A stretch of DNA of 64,000 nt from the NCBI GenBank assembly GCA_040767925.1, contig JAXGNN010000002.1, positions 496,001-560,000 on the forward strand. Direction: 5' to 3'. The DNA is from Phil1 sp040767925 (GTDB lineage: Bacteria > Bacillota > Clostridia > Christensenellales > CAG-138). Position numbers and translations under genes: made by a program. The stretch's first letter is position 1, and each line of letters begins with the position of its first letter. Below are positions 41,561-50,861 of the stretch, one piece after another. The notes below the pieces were generated by a model. That model was not told the origin of the DNA. It did no database searches and saw only the letters and a list, made by a program, of their open reading frames with translations.

Positions 41561-42607
41561 ATGGAAAACATCAGGGTAGCAATGTGGGGCTTCGGCGCCA
41601 TGGGCAGCGGAATCGCGGAAGTGCTCTGCCGGAAAAAGGGCGTTGTGATCACCGGCGTCTGCCGCCAGAACCCCAAGTACGAAGGCAAGAGCATGTACGA
41701 GGTGCTCGGCATCGAAAGAGGAGACCGCCCGGAGGCGCTCATCCACACCGATATCGAAAAGGTCGTCTACAAGGGCGCGGCGGACATCTGCGTGATCGCG
41801 ACCGATTCCTTCACGCGCGACGTGTTCGCCAAGGTCAAGTACGTCGTCGAGCAGGGCATCAACGTCGTCTCCATCGCGGAGGAGATGAGCTATCCCAAGG
41901 CGCAGGAGCCTGAGCTCGCCGCCGAAATGGACCGGCTGGCCAAGGAAAACGGCGTCACGATCCTCGGCACCGGCATCAACCCGGGCCTCATGATGGATCT
42001 TCTCGCCATCTGCTTCTCCGGCTGCATGACGGACGTGGAGAGCGTGATGTGCAAGCGCGTCAACTCCCTCTCTCCCTTCGGTCCCCTCGTGATGAAGGAG
42101 CAGGGCATCGGCATCACCGTCAAGGAGTTCGAGGAAGGCTGCGCGAACGGGCATCTCTCCGGCCACGTGGGCTTTGCGGAGTCCGCCGGCATGATCGCCG
42201 AGGCGATGGGCTGGAAGATCGACAAGTTCGAGCAGCAGATGAAGCCCATCGTGACGAGCGTCGACCGCAAGTCTCCCTACGGCTTTGCCAAGGCGGGCGA
42301 CGTGGCGGGCGTCAACATGACCGCCCAGGCTTATGTGGACGGCGTGCAGCGCATCGACCTCATCCATCCCCAGCAGATCGAGCCCGAGATGGAAGGCACC
42401 CAGACCGGCGACTATATCGTCATCAAGGGCACGCCCAACATCAATATGGCCAACACCCCCGAGGTGGACGGCGGCATCGGCACCATCGCGATGTGCGTGA
42501 ACATGATCCCGCACGTCATCAACGCCAAGCCCGGCCTTAAGACCATGCTCGACCTGCCCGTCCCCCACGCCATCATGGGCGACATGAGGGACATGATCGA
42601 GAAATAA
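41561..42607 (+). CDS. ord: 2,4-diaminopentanoate dehydrogenase
   Basis: A 348-residue NAD(P)-dependent dehydrogenase that oxidises (2R,4S)-2,4-diaminopentanoate to 2-amino-4-oxopentanoate with ammonia release. The Rossmann motif WGFGAMGSGIAEVL is near residue 9, with GTGINPGLMMDL and PYGFAKAGDVAGVNMTAQ further on, as in Ord of amino-acid-fermenting clostridia. It opens the ornithine operon. A terminator-like hairpin lies between it and ortA. Confidence 0.93.
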   Translation: MENIRVAMWGFGAMGSGIAEVLCRKKGVVITGVCRQNPKYEGKSMYEVLGIERGDRPEALIHTDIEKVVYKGAADICVIATDSFTRDVFAKVKYVVEQGINVVSIAEEMSYPKAQEPELAAEMDRLAKENGVTILGTGINPGLMMDLLAICFSGCMTDVESVMCKRVNSLSPFGPLVMKEQGIGITVKEFEEGCANGHLSGHVGFAESAGMIAEAMGWKIDKFEQQMKPIVTSVDRKSPYGFAKAGDVAGVNMTAQAYVDGVQRIDLIHPQQIEPEMEGTQTGDYIVIKGTPNINMANTPEVDGGIGTIAMCVNMIPHVINAKPGLKTMLDLPVPHAIMGDMRDMIEK

Positions 42608-42672
42608 CGAATTGCACGGACGGTCGGACGCTCCCGCATACGGCGATCATAAAGCATGCGCGCTTTGTGCGG

Positions 42673-42698
42673 GGGCGGCCAATGGCCGCCCGTTTTTT
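42673..42698 (+). terminator. Internal terminator or attenuator between ord and ortA
   Basis: GGGCGGCC, loop AAT, GGCCGCCC, then GTTTTTT. It is a perfect 8-bp GC stem with a T-run inside a pathway operon, 66 bases after the ord stop and 48 before ortA. No known riboswitch fold was recognised in the short preceding leader, although AAAGC/GCTTT (about 42651-42666) could form an alternative hairpin. Confidence 0.75.
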
Positions 42699-42745
42699 CA
42701 GCGGCGTCCGCAGCCTTTATTATTGGATTGATCGGAGGAGAAAAA

Positions 42746-43045
42746 ATGGCGAAGAAAGGCGACTGGGTGCTCACGCACACCGTTGTATTGAACCCGGAGC
42801 AGCGCGCTCCGCAGGTGCCGGAGGATACCCACAAGGTATCCCTCGAGATGTGGGTGAAGGGCTACCTCAACCACGACGCCGAGATCGGCGAAACGGTGGA
42901 GGTCACGACCCGCACGAAGCGCGCCGTGCGCGGCACGCTCGTCGAGGTGAACCCGCAGTACAGGCACGGCTACGGCGACTTCGTGCCGGAGCTTCTTCAG
43001 ATCGGGGATACCGTGCGCGACGTGCTTTTCGGAGGTGACAGATGA
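42746..43045 (+). CDS. ortA: 2-amino-4-oxopentanoate thiolase, alpha subunit
   Basis: A 99-residue subunit (KKGDWVLTHTVVLNPEQRAPQVPEDT, HDAEIGETVEVTTRTKR, GTLVEVNPQYRHGYGDFVPELL) of the enzyme that cleaves 2-amino-4-oxopentanoate with CoA into alanine and acetyl-CoA. The ATG at 42746 follows CGGAGGAG; longer in-frame starts run back over the terminator hairpin. Its stop overlaps the ortB start. Confidence 0.92.
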   Translation: MAKKGDWVLTHTVVLNPEQRAPQVPEDTHKVSLEMWVKGYLNHDAEIGETVEVTTRTKRAVRGTLVEVNPQYRHGYGDFVPELLQIGDTVRDVLFGGDR

Positions 43046-44451
43046 TGCGCGACAACAGCTATGAGGCGGTCATGGCCCGTAAGGGCGAAATCATGAAAAC
43101 CGCGGTGGGCATGGACTATTCCCAATTCGAGTCGGGCTCCATCGCCTTCGATTACGAGGGGATGCTCGCCTCGACGGGATTGACCCTCGAGGAGGTCATG
43201 CGCATACAAAGCGAGTTTGCGATCGGCAACACGCCGCTGATCGAGCTCAGGAACCTCACCGCGCTCGCGCGCAAGCTCGCCCCCGCGGGCAAGGGCGCGC
43301 GCATATTCATCAAGGACGAGGCCGCGAACCCCTCGGGCAGCTTCAAGGTGAGAAGGGCCGCGACGAGCATCTATACCGCCAGGAAGATGGGCTTCAAGGG
43401 CGCCATCGCGGCAACCTCCGGCAACTACGGCGCGGCGGTCGCCTCCATCTGCGCGATGAGCGGGCTTCGCTGCATCATCATGCAGGAGTGCTACGATTCG
43501 CGCGGCGTCGGCCAGCCCGAGATCATCGAAAAGGCCAGGAAGTGCGAGGCGTTCGGCGCGGAGGTCGTGCAGCTCACCGTCGGCCCCGAGCTCTTCTACA
43601 TGTTCCTTCGCGCGCTAGAGGACACGGGCTATTTCAACGCCTCGCTCTACAACGCGTACGGCGTAGTCGGCGTGGAGACGCTGGGTTATGAGATCGCCTC
43701 GCAGTTCCGCAGCCGCTTCGGCTTCGACCCGGACGCGGTCGTCGCCACCAACGCGGGCGGCGGCAACCTCACGGGCACCGCGCGCGGCCTCCTCAAAGCG
43801 GGCTGCAAGGCGAAGGTCATCGCCGCGAGCGTGAACCTTTCCGGCCTCCACATGGCAAGCGACGCGCAGTTCAACAAAAAATCCTTCACCACGGGCCACA
43901 CGGGCTTCGGCATGCCCTTCACCACCTGGCCGGACCGCAGCGACGTGCCGAGAAGCGCGGCGCGCCCGCTTCGTTACCTCGACCGCTATGTGACCATCAG
44001 CCAGGGCGAGGTGTTCTATACGACCGAGATGCTCGCCTCCCTCGAGGGGCTCGAGCGCGGGCCCGCGGGCAACACCAGCCTCGCGGCGGCCTTCGCCCTC
44101 GCGCAGGAGATGGACGCAGATCAGTGCATCGTCGTGCAGGAGACGGAATATACGGGCGCGGGCAAGCACATCAACCCGCAGCTCGACTTCGCCCGGAAGA
44201 ACGGCATCGACATCCTCTTCGGCGACCCCGCCGAGGAGATCCCCGGCACGAGCATCATACTCCCCGCGCATCCCTCTCTCATCAAGGCGCGGGACGTCGA
44301 CCTCGACCATCTGCGTCGCTCGCTCATCCGCAACGCGCTTGCGAACGCAAAGAACGCGCCCACGGACGCGGACATCGATTTCCTCGCGGAGGAGACCAAA
44401 ACGGACCGCGCCTATGTAGAGGCCGCGATCAGCGGCCAGAAAGCCAAATAA
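43042..44451 (+). CDS. ortB: 2-amino-4-oxopentanoate thiolase, beta subunit (PLP-dependent)
   Basis: A 469-residue fold-type II PLP enzyme: the Schiff-base lysine is in NPSGSFKVRRA and the phosphate-binding loop is GGGNLTG. With OrtA it carries out the thiolytic step that yields alanine and acetyl-CoA, linking ornithine to energy conservation. GGAGGTGACAG precedes the ATG, which overlaps the ortA stop by 4 bases. Length and neighbours match OrtB. Confidence 0.93.
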   Translation: MMRDNSYEAVMARKGEIMKTAVGMDYSQFESGSIAFDYEGMLASTGLTLEEVMRIQSEFAIGNTPLIELRNLTALARKLAPAGKGARIFIKDEAANPSGSFKVRRAATSIYTARKMGFKGAIAATSGNYGAAVASICAMSGLRCIIMQECYDSRGVGQPEIIEKARKCEAFGAEVVQLTVGPELFYMFLRALEDTGYFNASLYNAYGVVGVETLGYEIASQFRSRFGFDPDAVVATNAGGGNLTGTARGLLKAGCKAKVIAASVNLSGLHMASDAQFNKKSFTTGHTGFGMPFTTWPDRSDVPRSAARPLRYLDRYVTISQGEVFYTTEMLASLEGLERGPAGNTSLAAAFALAQEMDADQCIVVQETEYTGAGKHINPQLDFARKNGIDILFGDPAEEIPGTSIILPAHPSLIKARDVDLDHLRRSLIRNALANAKNAPTDADIDFLAEETKTDRAYVEAAISGQKAK

Positions 44452-44470
44452 TCCCGACAGGAGATCATAG

Positions 44471-44836
44471 ATGAAAAGAGAGGACGATTTCACAAAAAGG
44501 CGCGCCCATCTCGCGAACCTGAGCGACAAGGAGCTCGAGGCGCGCTTCTGGCAGCTCGCGGATAAAATCACGGAGCCGCTCCTGAAGATGGGCTATGAAA
44601 ACACCTCCCCCGCCATAGAGCGGAGCGTTTTGCTTCGCATGGGCTTTTCCTCCATCGAGGCGAAGAAGATCGTGGACGGATGCGTAGAAAGGAACCTCCT
44701 CGCCCACGGCGCCGGAAACGTCGTTCTCCGGCTCTCGCGCGCGAAGGAAATCGGCATACGGGACGCGGGCCTCGCGCTGTGCGAGGGCGGGCTTTGGGAA
44801 GAAGCCTGCGCCCAGTTTAACGGAGGTGCGGCATGA
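44471..44836 (+). CDS. oraS: D-ornithine 4,5-aminomutase, small subunit
   Basis: A 121-residue helical protein beginning KREDDFTKRRAHLANLSDKELEARFWQL and containing ERSVLLRMGFSSIEAKKIVDG, as in OraS. It stabilises the large subunit of the adenosylcobalamin/PLP mutase that converts D-ornithine to 2,4-diaminopentanoate. It overlaps oraE by 4 bases. Confidence 0.93.
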   Translation: MKREDDFTKRRAHLANLSDKELEARFWQLADKITEPLLKMGYENTSPAIERSVLLRMGFSSIEAKKIVDGCVERNLLAHGAGNVVLRLSRAKEIGIRDAGLALCEGGLWEEACAQFNGGAA

Positions 44837-47058
44837 GCGAAGCATACAGGCTTGATCCGAACGCGAACATCGACGTCGCGGAGATCCTGAAGGATCTTGA
44901 ACACTACCACCCCAGGCGGCGCGGCTGGACCTGGCGCGAGCCCGCGCCGGACCTTCGCATGGGCCTCTTTGAATATCAGGACTGCAGCAAGCCCTTAAAG
45001 GACGGCGTGCCGCTGCCCCCCGCCCACTATTTCGGCGATATCGACCCGCAGCCTTTGCCCGTCATCACCACGGAGATCGCCTCCGGCCGGTTTGAGGACG
45101 ACATCCGCCGCATGCGCATGGCGGCGCACCACGGCGCGGACCATATCATGGTCATCCGCACCGCGGGCCAGAGCCATTTCGACGGCCTCATCGAGGGCAC
45201 CCCGCAGGGCATGGGCGGCGTCCCGGTCACGAGGAAGCAGGTCCGCGCGCAGCGCAAGGCGCTCGACAGGATCGAGGACGAGGTCGGCCGCCCCATCAAC
45301 TACCACAGCTACGTTTCGGGCGTGGCGGGGCCGGACATCGCCGTCATGTTCGCCGAGGAGGGCGTCAACGGCGTCCACCAGGATCCGCAGTACAACGTCA
45401 TTTACCGCAACATCAACATGGTGCGCTCCTTCGTGGACGCGTGCGAGAGCAAGTCCCTCATCGCGTGGGCGAAGCAGGCGCAGATCGACGGCGCGCACAA
45501 CGCGAACGCCACCGCGCGCGACGCGTGGAAGGTGATGCCGGAACTCATGGTGCAGCACGCCATCAACGCGCTCTTCTCCGCCAAGGTCGGCGTTCCCAAG
45601 AAGAACATCTGCCTCTCGACCGTGCCGCCCTCGGCGACGCCGGGCCCCTGCATCCACATGGACCTCCCCTACGCGGTGGCGTTGCGCGACCTGTTCCACG
45701 AGTACCGGATGCGCGCGCAGATGAACACCAAGTATATCGAATCCTCCACGCGCGAGGCCACGGTGACGCACGTGCTCAACATGGTCATCTCGAAGCTCAC
45801 GAGCGCGGACATACAGTCCACCATTACGCCGGACGAGGGCCGCAACGTCCCCTGGCACATCTACAACCTCGAGGCGTGCGACACCGCCAAGCAGGCGCTC
45901 GTCGGCATGGACGGCCTCATGGAGATGGTGGAACTCAAGAAAGACGGGTACCTGCGCGAGAAGGCGCGGGAGCTCAAGGAGCGCGCCATCCTCTTCATGG
46001 AGGAGATCGTGGAGCTCGGCGGCTACTTCGCGGCGGTCGAGGCGGGCATGTTCGTCGACAGCGGCATGTATCCCGAGAGGAACAACGACGGCATCGCGAG
46101 GAAGATCAACGGCGGCATCGGCGCGGGCACCACCGTGCGCCGCGACGCCGACTACTGCGCGCCCGTCACCGCCCACTTCGGCTACAACAACGTCGCCCAG
46201 TACGGCGCGACAAATCCCGCGGACCTCATCGGCGGAAGCACGCTTGAAAACCCTGAAAAGATCGTCTTCATCGACGAGCTCGACGAGGAGGACAACTGCA
46301 ACGTCAGGATGAGCGAGGTGAAACAGTTCGCCCAGCCGGGCGCGAAGCTCATCCGCCCCGAGATGGAGTGGCTCGCGGACGGCACGGTGATGCTCACCAT
46401 GTTCTTCCCCGCGGAGAAGGGCATCGCGGAGGCGGCGGCCATCGAGTGCGGCAGGCGCATGGGCCTTACGGACGTGGAGGTCATCTCCCGCGAGATCGCG
46501 CACCGCGCGGAGGGCACGCGCATCGAAATCAAGGGCAAGGTCCCCTTCGCCATCGAAATCGACAAGCTCGTCATCCCCAAGGAGCCGGATGTGCTCAGCG
46601 ACAACGAAATCCGCGCCGAGATCGAGCGCAGGCCCATGAAGGTGGTCTGCGGCACGGTGGGCGAGGACGAGCACAGCGTGGGCCTTCGCGAGATCATCGA
46701 CATCAAGCACGGCGGCATCGAGAAGTACGGCATCGAGGTGCATTACCTGGGCACTTCCGTCCCGCCCGAGAAGCTCGTCAACGCGGCCATCGAGTTGAAC
46801 GCGGACGCGATGCTGGCGTCCACCATCATCAGCCACGACGACATCCACTATAAGAACATCGCCAAGATCAACCGCATCGCCACCGAGATGGGCGTAAGGG
46901 AGAAGCTCATTTTCGTCGGGGGCGGCACGCAGGTGGCCTCCGCCCAGGCGCGCGCCAACGGCGCGGACGAGGGCTTCGGCCGCGGCAGCCACGGCAACCA
47001 TGTGGCGACCTTCCTCGTGAAGCGCCGCCGCGAGCTCGAGGAACAGGGAAAAATCTAG
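44833..47058 (+). CDS. oraE: D-ornithine 4,5-aminomutase, large subunit (B12- and PLP-dependent)
   Basis: A 741-residue radical mutase. A long N-terminal barrel region (for example HIMVIRTAGQSHFDG, YHSYVSGVAGPDIA) binds PLP and substrate, and the C-terminal Rossmann domain (about 600-741) holds the cobalamin-binding GEDEHSVGLREIID (DxHxxG) and LASTIISHDD and FVGGGTQVA segments. It moves the terminal amino group of D-ornithine to C4. Length and order match OraE. A hairpin (ACGCCCCG/CGGGGCGT, 47064-47087) follows before the reactivase gene. Confidence 0.95.
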   Translation: MSEAYRLDPNANIDVAEILKDLEHYHPRRRGWTWREPAPDLRMGLFEYQDCSKPLKDGVPLPPAHYFGDIDPQPLPVITTEIASGRFEDDIRRMRMAAHHGADHIMVIRTAGQSHFDGLIEGTPQGMGGVPVTRKQVRAQRKALDRIEDEVGRPINYHSYVSGVAGPDIAVMFAEEGVNGVHQDPQYNVIYRNINMVRSFVDACESKSLIAWAKQAQIDGAHNANATARDAWKVMPELMVQHAINALFSAKVGVPKKNICLSTVPPSATPGPCIHMDLPYAVALRDLFHEYRMRAQMNTKYIESSTREATVTHVLNMVISKLTSADIQSTITPDEGRNVPWHIYNLEACDTAKQALVGMDGLMEMVELKKDGYLREKARELKERAILFMEEIVELGGYFAAVEAGMFVDSGMYPERNNDGIARKINGGIGAGTTVRRDADYCAPVTAHFGYNNVAQYGATNPADLIGGSTLENPEKIVFIDELDEEDNCNVRMSEVKQFAQPGAKLIRPEMEWLADGTVMLTMFFPAEKGIAEAAAIECGRRMGLTDVEVISREIAHRAEGTRIEIKGKVPFAIEIDKLVIPKEPDVLSDNEIRAEIERRPMKVVCGTVGEDEHSVGLREIIDIKHGGIEKYGIEVHYLGTSVPPEKLVNAAIELNADAMLASTIISHDDIHYKNIAKINRIATEMGVREKLIFVGGGTQVASAQARANGADEGFGRGSHGNHVATFLVKRRRELEEQGKI

Positions 47059-47126
47059 GCGTTACGCCCCGGCAACCGTCGGGGCGTCCCCATATCGATT
47101 CACGGCCAAAGGAGAAATATAAGTTC

Positions 47127-48497
47127 ATGCACATCGACGTGCTGGTAGCGGAAATCGGATCGACGACGACCCTCGTGAATGCCTTCTCGGGCATTCACGA
47201 GGGCGCTGTGCGCTTTCTCGGGCAGGGCTGCGCCCCGACCTCGGTCCTGTCGGGGGACGTGCGCGTGGGCCTTCAGGGGGCGACGGAAAGCCTCAAGCGG
47301 AACATGGGATGGGATGAGCTGAGCTACGGCGAGATGCTGGCGACCAGTTCCGCCGCGGGCGGCCTTCGCATGTGCGTGCACGGCCTCGTGTACGACATGA
47401 CCGTGCGCGCGGCGGAAGCCGCGGCGCTCGGCGCGGGGGCCATCATCAAATTCACAACGGCGGGCAAGCTTACGGATTACGACCTCGCGGACGTCGCGGC
47501 CGTGAAGCCCAACCTCATCCTCCTCGCGGGCGGCACGGACTACGGCGAGCGGGAGACCGCGCTCTACAACGCCGGGCGCATCGCCGCCTCGGGCATCCGC
47601 GCGCCCGTCATCTACGCGGGCAACGTGCAGAACCAGCGCGCCGTCGCGGACATTTTCCAAAAAGCGGGCATCCCGTGCTATATCACGGAGAACGTCTATC
47701 CCAGGCTCGATAAGCTCAATATCGAGCCCGCGCGGCGCATCATCCACGACGTGTTCGAGGAGCACATCGTGAAGGCCCCGGGCATGGAGCACATACGCGA
47801 CATGGTCACGGGCAGCATCATCCCCACGCCGGGCGCCGTCATGGAAGCCGCGCAGCTTCTCTATGGCGACATCGGCGACCTCGTCGCCATCGACATCGGC
47901 GGGGCGACGACGGACGTGCACAGCGTGACGGGAGGCTCCGACGAGATCGCGATGCTCCTGACCTCGCCCGAGCCGTTCGCCAAGCGCACCGTGGAGGGCG
48001 ACCTCGGCCTCTACGTGAACGCGAAAAACGTCATCGACATGATCGGCGCGGACGCACTCAAAAACGAACTTAAAATCGACGTCAACGCCGTCATGGCGGA
48101 TTATAAGCCCATCCCGGAGTCGGGGGAGCAGATTCTGTTGGCAGAGAGGCTCTGCCGCGAGGCGGGCGTGCGCGCCGTCGAGCGCCACGCGGGCCAGCTT
48201 CGCTACCTCTACACCCCCTCGGGCAGGAAGACCATCGCCGAGGGGAAGGATCTGACGGCAGTGCGCACCATCGTGGGCACGGGCGGCGCGCTCACGCGGC
48301 TTCCCCACAGGGAGACGCTCCTTCGCGCCGTCGCGGACTGCAACGCGGCGGGCATGATGCTCTACCCAAAGCCCGGCGAGATGCGGCTCCTGTTCGACGA
48401 GGATTATATTATGGCGTCGCTGGGCGTGCTCTCGAAGCACTATCCGGAAGCGGCGCTCAGCCTGCTTCGGCAAAGCCTCGGGATCATTGAGAACTGA
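47127..48497 (+). CDS. Reactivating factor for the B12-dependent aminomutase (GlmL/MutL-like)
   Basis: A 456-residue ASKHA-type ATPase of the GlmL/MutL family: EIGSTTTLVNAF (phosphate loop), ATSSAAGGLRMCVHGL, ILLAGGTDYGERE and the second nucleotide motif AIDIGGATTDVHSV. Such proteins exchange damaged cobalamin on mutases such as glutamate mutase; here the location after oraE points to D-ornithine aminomutase. AAAGGAG lies 12 bases before the ATG. Confidence 0.9.
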   Translation: MHIDVLVAEIGSTTTLVNAFSGIHEGAVRFLGQGCAPTSVLSGDVRVGLQGATESLKRNMGWDELSYGEMLATSSAAGGLRMCVHGLVYDMTVRAAEAAALGAGAIIKFTTAGKLTDYDLADVAAVKPNLILLAGGTDYGERETALYNAGRIAASGIRAPVIYAGNVQNQRAVADIFQKAGIPCYITENVYPRLDKLNIEPARRIIHDVFEEHIVKAPGMEHIRDMVTGSIIPTPGAVMEAAQLLYGDIGDLVAIDIGGATTDVHSVTGGSDEIAMLLTSPEPFAKRTVEGDLGLYVNAKNVIDMIGADALKNELKIDVNAVMADYKPIPESGEQILLAERLCREAGVRAVERHAGQLRYLYTPSGRKTIAEGKDLTAVRTIVGTGGALTRLPHRETLLRAVADCNAAGMMLYPKPGEMRLLFDEDYIMASLGVLSKHYPEAALSLLRQSLGIIEN

Positions 48498-48545
48498 TAA
48501 CCGGAAGGATATCCCTGCTGTATGAAATCAACCGTTGGAGGAATC

Positions 48546-49622
48546 ATGTACCCGCGCATCATTACGGACTTAGCGAAGCTCAGGCACAACATCGATAAAA
48601 TCGTCTCCCTGTGCCACGGCGCGGGCTGCACCTGCGCCATTGTGACCAAATGCCTGTGCGCGGACGCGCGCGCGTCCGCCGTCATCGAGGAAAGCGGCGC
48701 GGACTTTTTCGCGGACTCGCGGGTGCAGAACCTCGCCTCCATCCGCTCGAAGAAGCCGCGCTACCTGCTTCGCGTCGCGCAGCATTGCGAGGCGCGGGAG
48801 GTCGTCGAAAACGCCGAAATCAGCCAGCAGAGCGAGGTTTCGACCGTGCGCCTCATCGGCGCGGAAGCGAAGCGCCAGGGGCGGCGGCACAAGGTGGTCG
48901 TCATGGTGGACATGGGCGACCTTAGGGAGGGCGTGTTCTTTCAGGATCGGGAGAATATCCTCGCGCTCGCGCGGGCCGTCATGGGGGAGGAAATGCTCGA
49001 GCTCTACGGCGTGGGCGTCAACCTCACGTGCTTCGGCGGCATCATACCGGATGGGGAAAACCTCGGCGGGCTTGTCGGCATCGCGGAGTGGCTGCGGCGC
49101 GAAACCGGCCTCGCCATCCCCTTCGTTTCGGGCGGCAACTCGAGCACGCTCCCCATGCTGCTCGCAAAAAAACTCCCGCGCGGCGTCAACAACCTGCGCG
49201 TCGGGGAAGGATATCTTCTGGGCAACGAAACCGTAGAGGGCACGCTGATGCCGGGCTTCTACCCGGATTGCTTCACCCTCGAGGCGCAGCTGATCGAGGT
49301 GAAGAAAAAGCCGAGCAAGCCCATCGGCACGAGCGGCCTCAACGCCTTCGGCGAGCGGGTGAACTTCGAGGACAGAGGGGAGCAGGTCCGCGGCATCTTA
49401 GCCGTCGGCAGGCAGGACGTCGTGCCGGACGGCCTTACGCCGCGCGACGCGGACGTTTCCATACTCGGCGCGAGCTCGGACCACCTCATCGTCGATCTGA
49501 CCCGGGCCTGCGGGCGCTACGGCGTCGGGGATATCCTCGCCTTCACGCCCGACTACGGCGCGCTGCTCCGGGCGTTCACGGGCGGCTACGTCACAAAGGC
49601 ATATCAGGATGTAAACCGTTGA
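48546..49622 (+). CDS. orr: Ornithine racemase (PLP, alanine-racemase fold)
   Basis: A 358-residue fold-type III PLP racemase: MYPRIITDLAKLRHNI, Schiff-base Lys35 in IVTKCL, VVMVDMGDLREGV, SGGNSSTLPML and LRVGEGYLLGNE. Orr converts L- to D-ornithine, the substrate of OraSE. The ATG at 48546 has GGAGG just before it; an in-frame ATG 24 bases earlier reads through that site. It completes the pathway in this operon, whose order matches ornithine-fermenting clostridia. Confidence 0.92.
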   Translation: MYPRIITDLAKLRHNIDKIVSLCHGAGCTCAIVTKCLCADARASAVIEESGADFFADSRVQNLASIRSKKPRYLLRVAQHCEAREVVENAEISQQSEVSTVRLIGAEAKRQGRRHKVVVMVDMGDLREGVFFQDRENILALARAVMGEEMLELYGVGVNLTCFGGIIPDGENLGGLVGIAEWLRRETGLAIPFVSGGNSSTLPMLLAKKLPRGVNNLRVGEGYLLGNETVEGTLMPGFYPDCFTLEAQLIEVKKKPSKPIGTSGLNAFGERVNFEDRGEQVRGILAVGRQDVVPDGLTPRDADVSILGASSDHLIVDLTRACGRYGVGDILAFTPDYGALLRAFTGGYVTKAYQDVNR

Positions 49623-49658
49623 CTATCCCTATAAATCAACGACTAAAGGAGAAACGCT

Positions 49659-50651
49659 ATGCCTGTCAACCTGAAAGGAAGATCCTTCCTGACCCTCAAG
49701 GACTTCACCCCCAAGGAGATCCGTTATCTTCTTGACCTTTCGCACGACCTCAAGGCCAAGAAGCGCGACGGAAGCGGGGGCAACCTGCTCGCGGGGCGCA
49801 ACATCGTGCTGCTCTTCGAAAAAACCTCCACCCGCACGCGCTGCGCGTTCGAGGTCGCGGCCTTCGACGAGGGCGCCCAATGCACCTTCCTCTCCAACTC
49901 GCAGATGGGGAAGAAGGAGTCCCTCGAGGACACCGCGAAGGTGCTCGGCCGCTATTACGACGGCATCGAGTACCGCGGCTACAAGCAGAGCGACGTCGAG
50001 CTGCTCGCCAAGCACAGCGGCGTGCCCGTATGGAACGGACTTACCGACCTCGACCATCCCACGCAGATCCTCGCGGATCTCATGACCATCGAGGAGCATG
50101 TGCCCAAGCCCCTCAACAAGGTTAAGCTCTGTTTCGTAGGCGACGCGCGCAACAACATGGGCAACGCCCTCATGATCGGCGCGGCCAAGATGGGCATGCG
50201 CTTCGTGGCCGTCGCGCCCAAGGCCCTCTTCCCGGACGAGAAGCTGGTCGCCGAGATGCGCGAGGTCGCGAAAACGACCGGCGCCACCATCGAACTCTCC
50301 GAGGACATCGCCGCCGTCCAGGACGCGGACGTCATCTATACCGACGTTTGGGTATCCATGGGCGAGGAGGCGCAGTTCGACGAGCGCATCCGCCTGCTCA
50401 AATCCTACCGCGTCGACAGGGCCATGATGGAACTGACCGGCAATCCGGACTGCATCTTCCTCCACTGCCTGCCGAGCTTCCACGACCTCGAGACGAGCGT
50501 GGGCCGCGAGGTCTATGAGAAGTACGGCCTCACCGAGATGGAGGTCAGCGACGAGGTGTTCCGCTCCGCAAGCTCCAAGGTGTTCGACGAGGCGGAAAAC
50601 CGCATGCATACCATCAAGGCCGTCATGGTCGCGACGATCGGGAGACAGTAA
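49659..50651 (+). CDS. argF: Ornithine carbamoyltransferase, probably catabolic
   Basis: A 330-residue enzyme with the carbamoyl-phosphate motif FEKTSTRTRC, DLDHPTQILADLMT and the ornithine motif FLHCLPSFHD. It interconverts ornithine plus carbamoyl phosphate and citrulline. Placed 36 bases after orr at the end of the ornithine operon, it probably forms ornithine from citrulline (ArcB role), although no arginine deiminase or carbamate kinase lies nearby and an anabolic ArgF role is not excluded. AAAGGAG precedes the start. Confidence 0.93.
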   Translation: MPVNLKGRSFLTLKDFTPKEIRYLLDLSHDLKAKKRDGSGGNLLAGRNIVLLFEKTSTRTRCAFEVAAFDEGAQCTFLSNSQMGKKESLEDTAKVLGRYYDGIEYRGYKQSDVELLAKHSGVPVWNGLTDLDHPTQILADLMTIEEHVPKPLNKVKLCFVGDARNNMGNALMIGAAKMGMRFVAVAPKALFPDEKLVAEMREVAKTTGATIELSEDIAAVQDADVIYTDVWVSMGEEAQFDERIRLLKSYRVDRAMMELTGNPDCIFLHCLPSFHDLETSVGREVYEKYGLTEMEVSDEVFRSASSKVFDEAENRMHTIKAVMVATIGRQ

Positions 50652-50699
50652 GGCAGTTGACAATTGATAACTGATAATTGACAATGACTTGAACCGGGG

Positions 50700-50742
50700 C
50701 GGCCCCCGCTGGAACGGTGTTCGGCGGGGGCCGTTCCTTTTC
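50700..50742 (+). terminator. Terminator of the ornithine operon
   Basis: CGGCCCCCGC pairs with GCGGGGGCCG around loop TGGAACGGTGTTCG, followed by TTCCTTTTC. Same family as the terminators at 11647 and 29727. A TTGACAATTG-type AT-rich stretch lies between it and the stop codon. Confidence 0.85.
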
Positions 50743-50775
50743 GATGCCGGGGACGGCCCTGGAAGGCCGAAGGGC

Positions 50776-50796
50776 GGGCGGATATGGAATCCGCCC
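50776..50796 (-). repeat. 21-nt near-palindromic repeat, copy 3 (inverted)
   Basis: GGGCGGATATGG...CCGCCC, the reverse complement of the copies at 1806 and 11717. A fragment of a 94-bp element end (GGGGACGGCCCTGG) lies about 28 bases upstream. Confidence 0.8.
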
Positions 50797-50861
50797 CTAC
50801 AGATTCATAACAATTCGGGGCGGCTTTCGCCGCCCCGTTTCATCGGTATGATAGCGTATGA

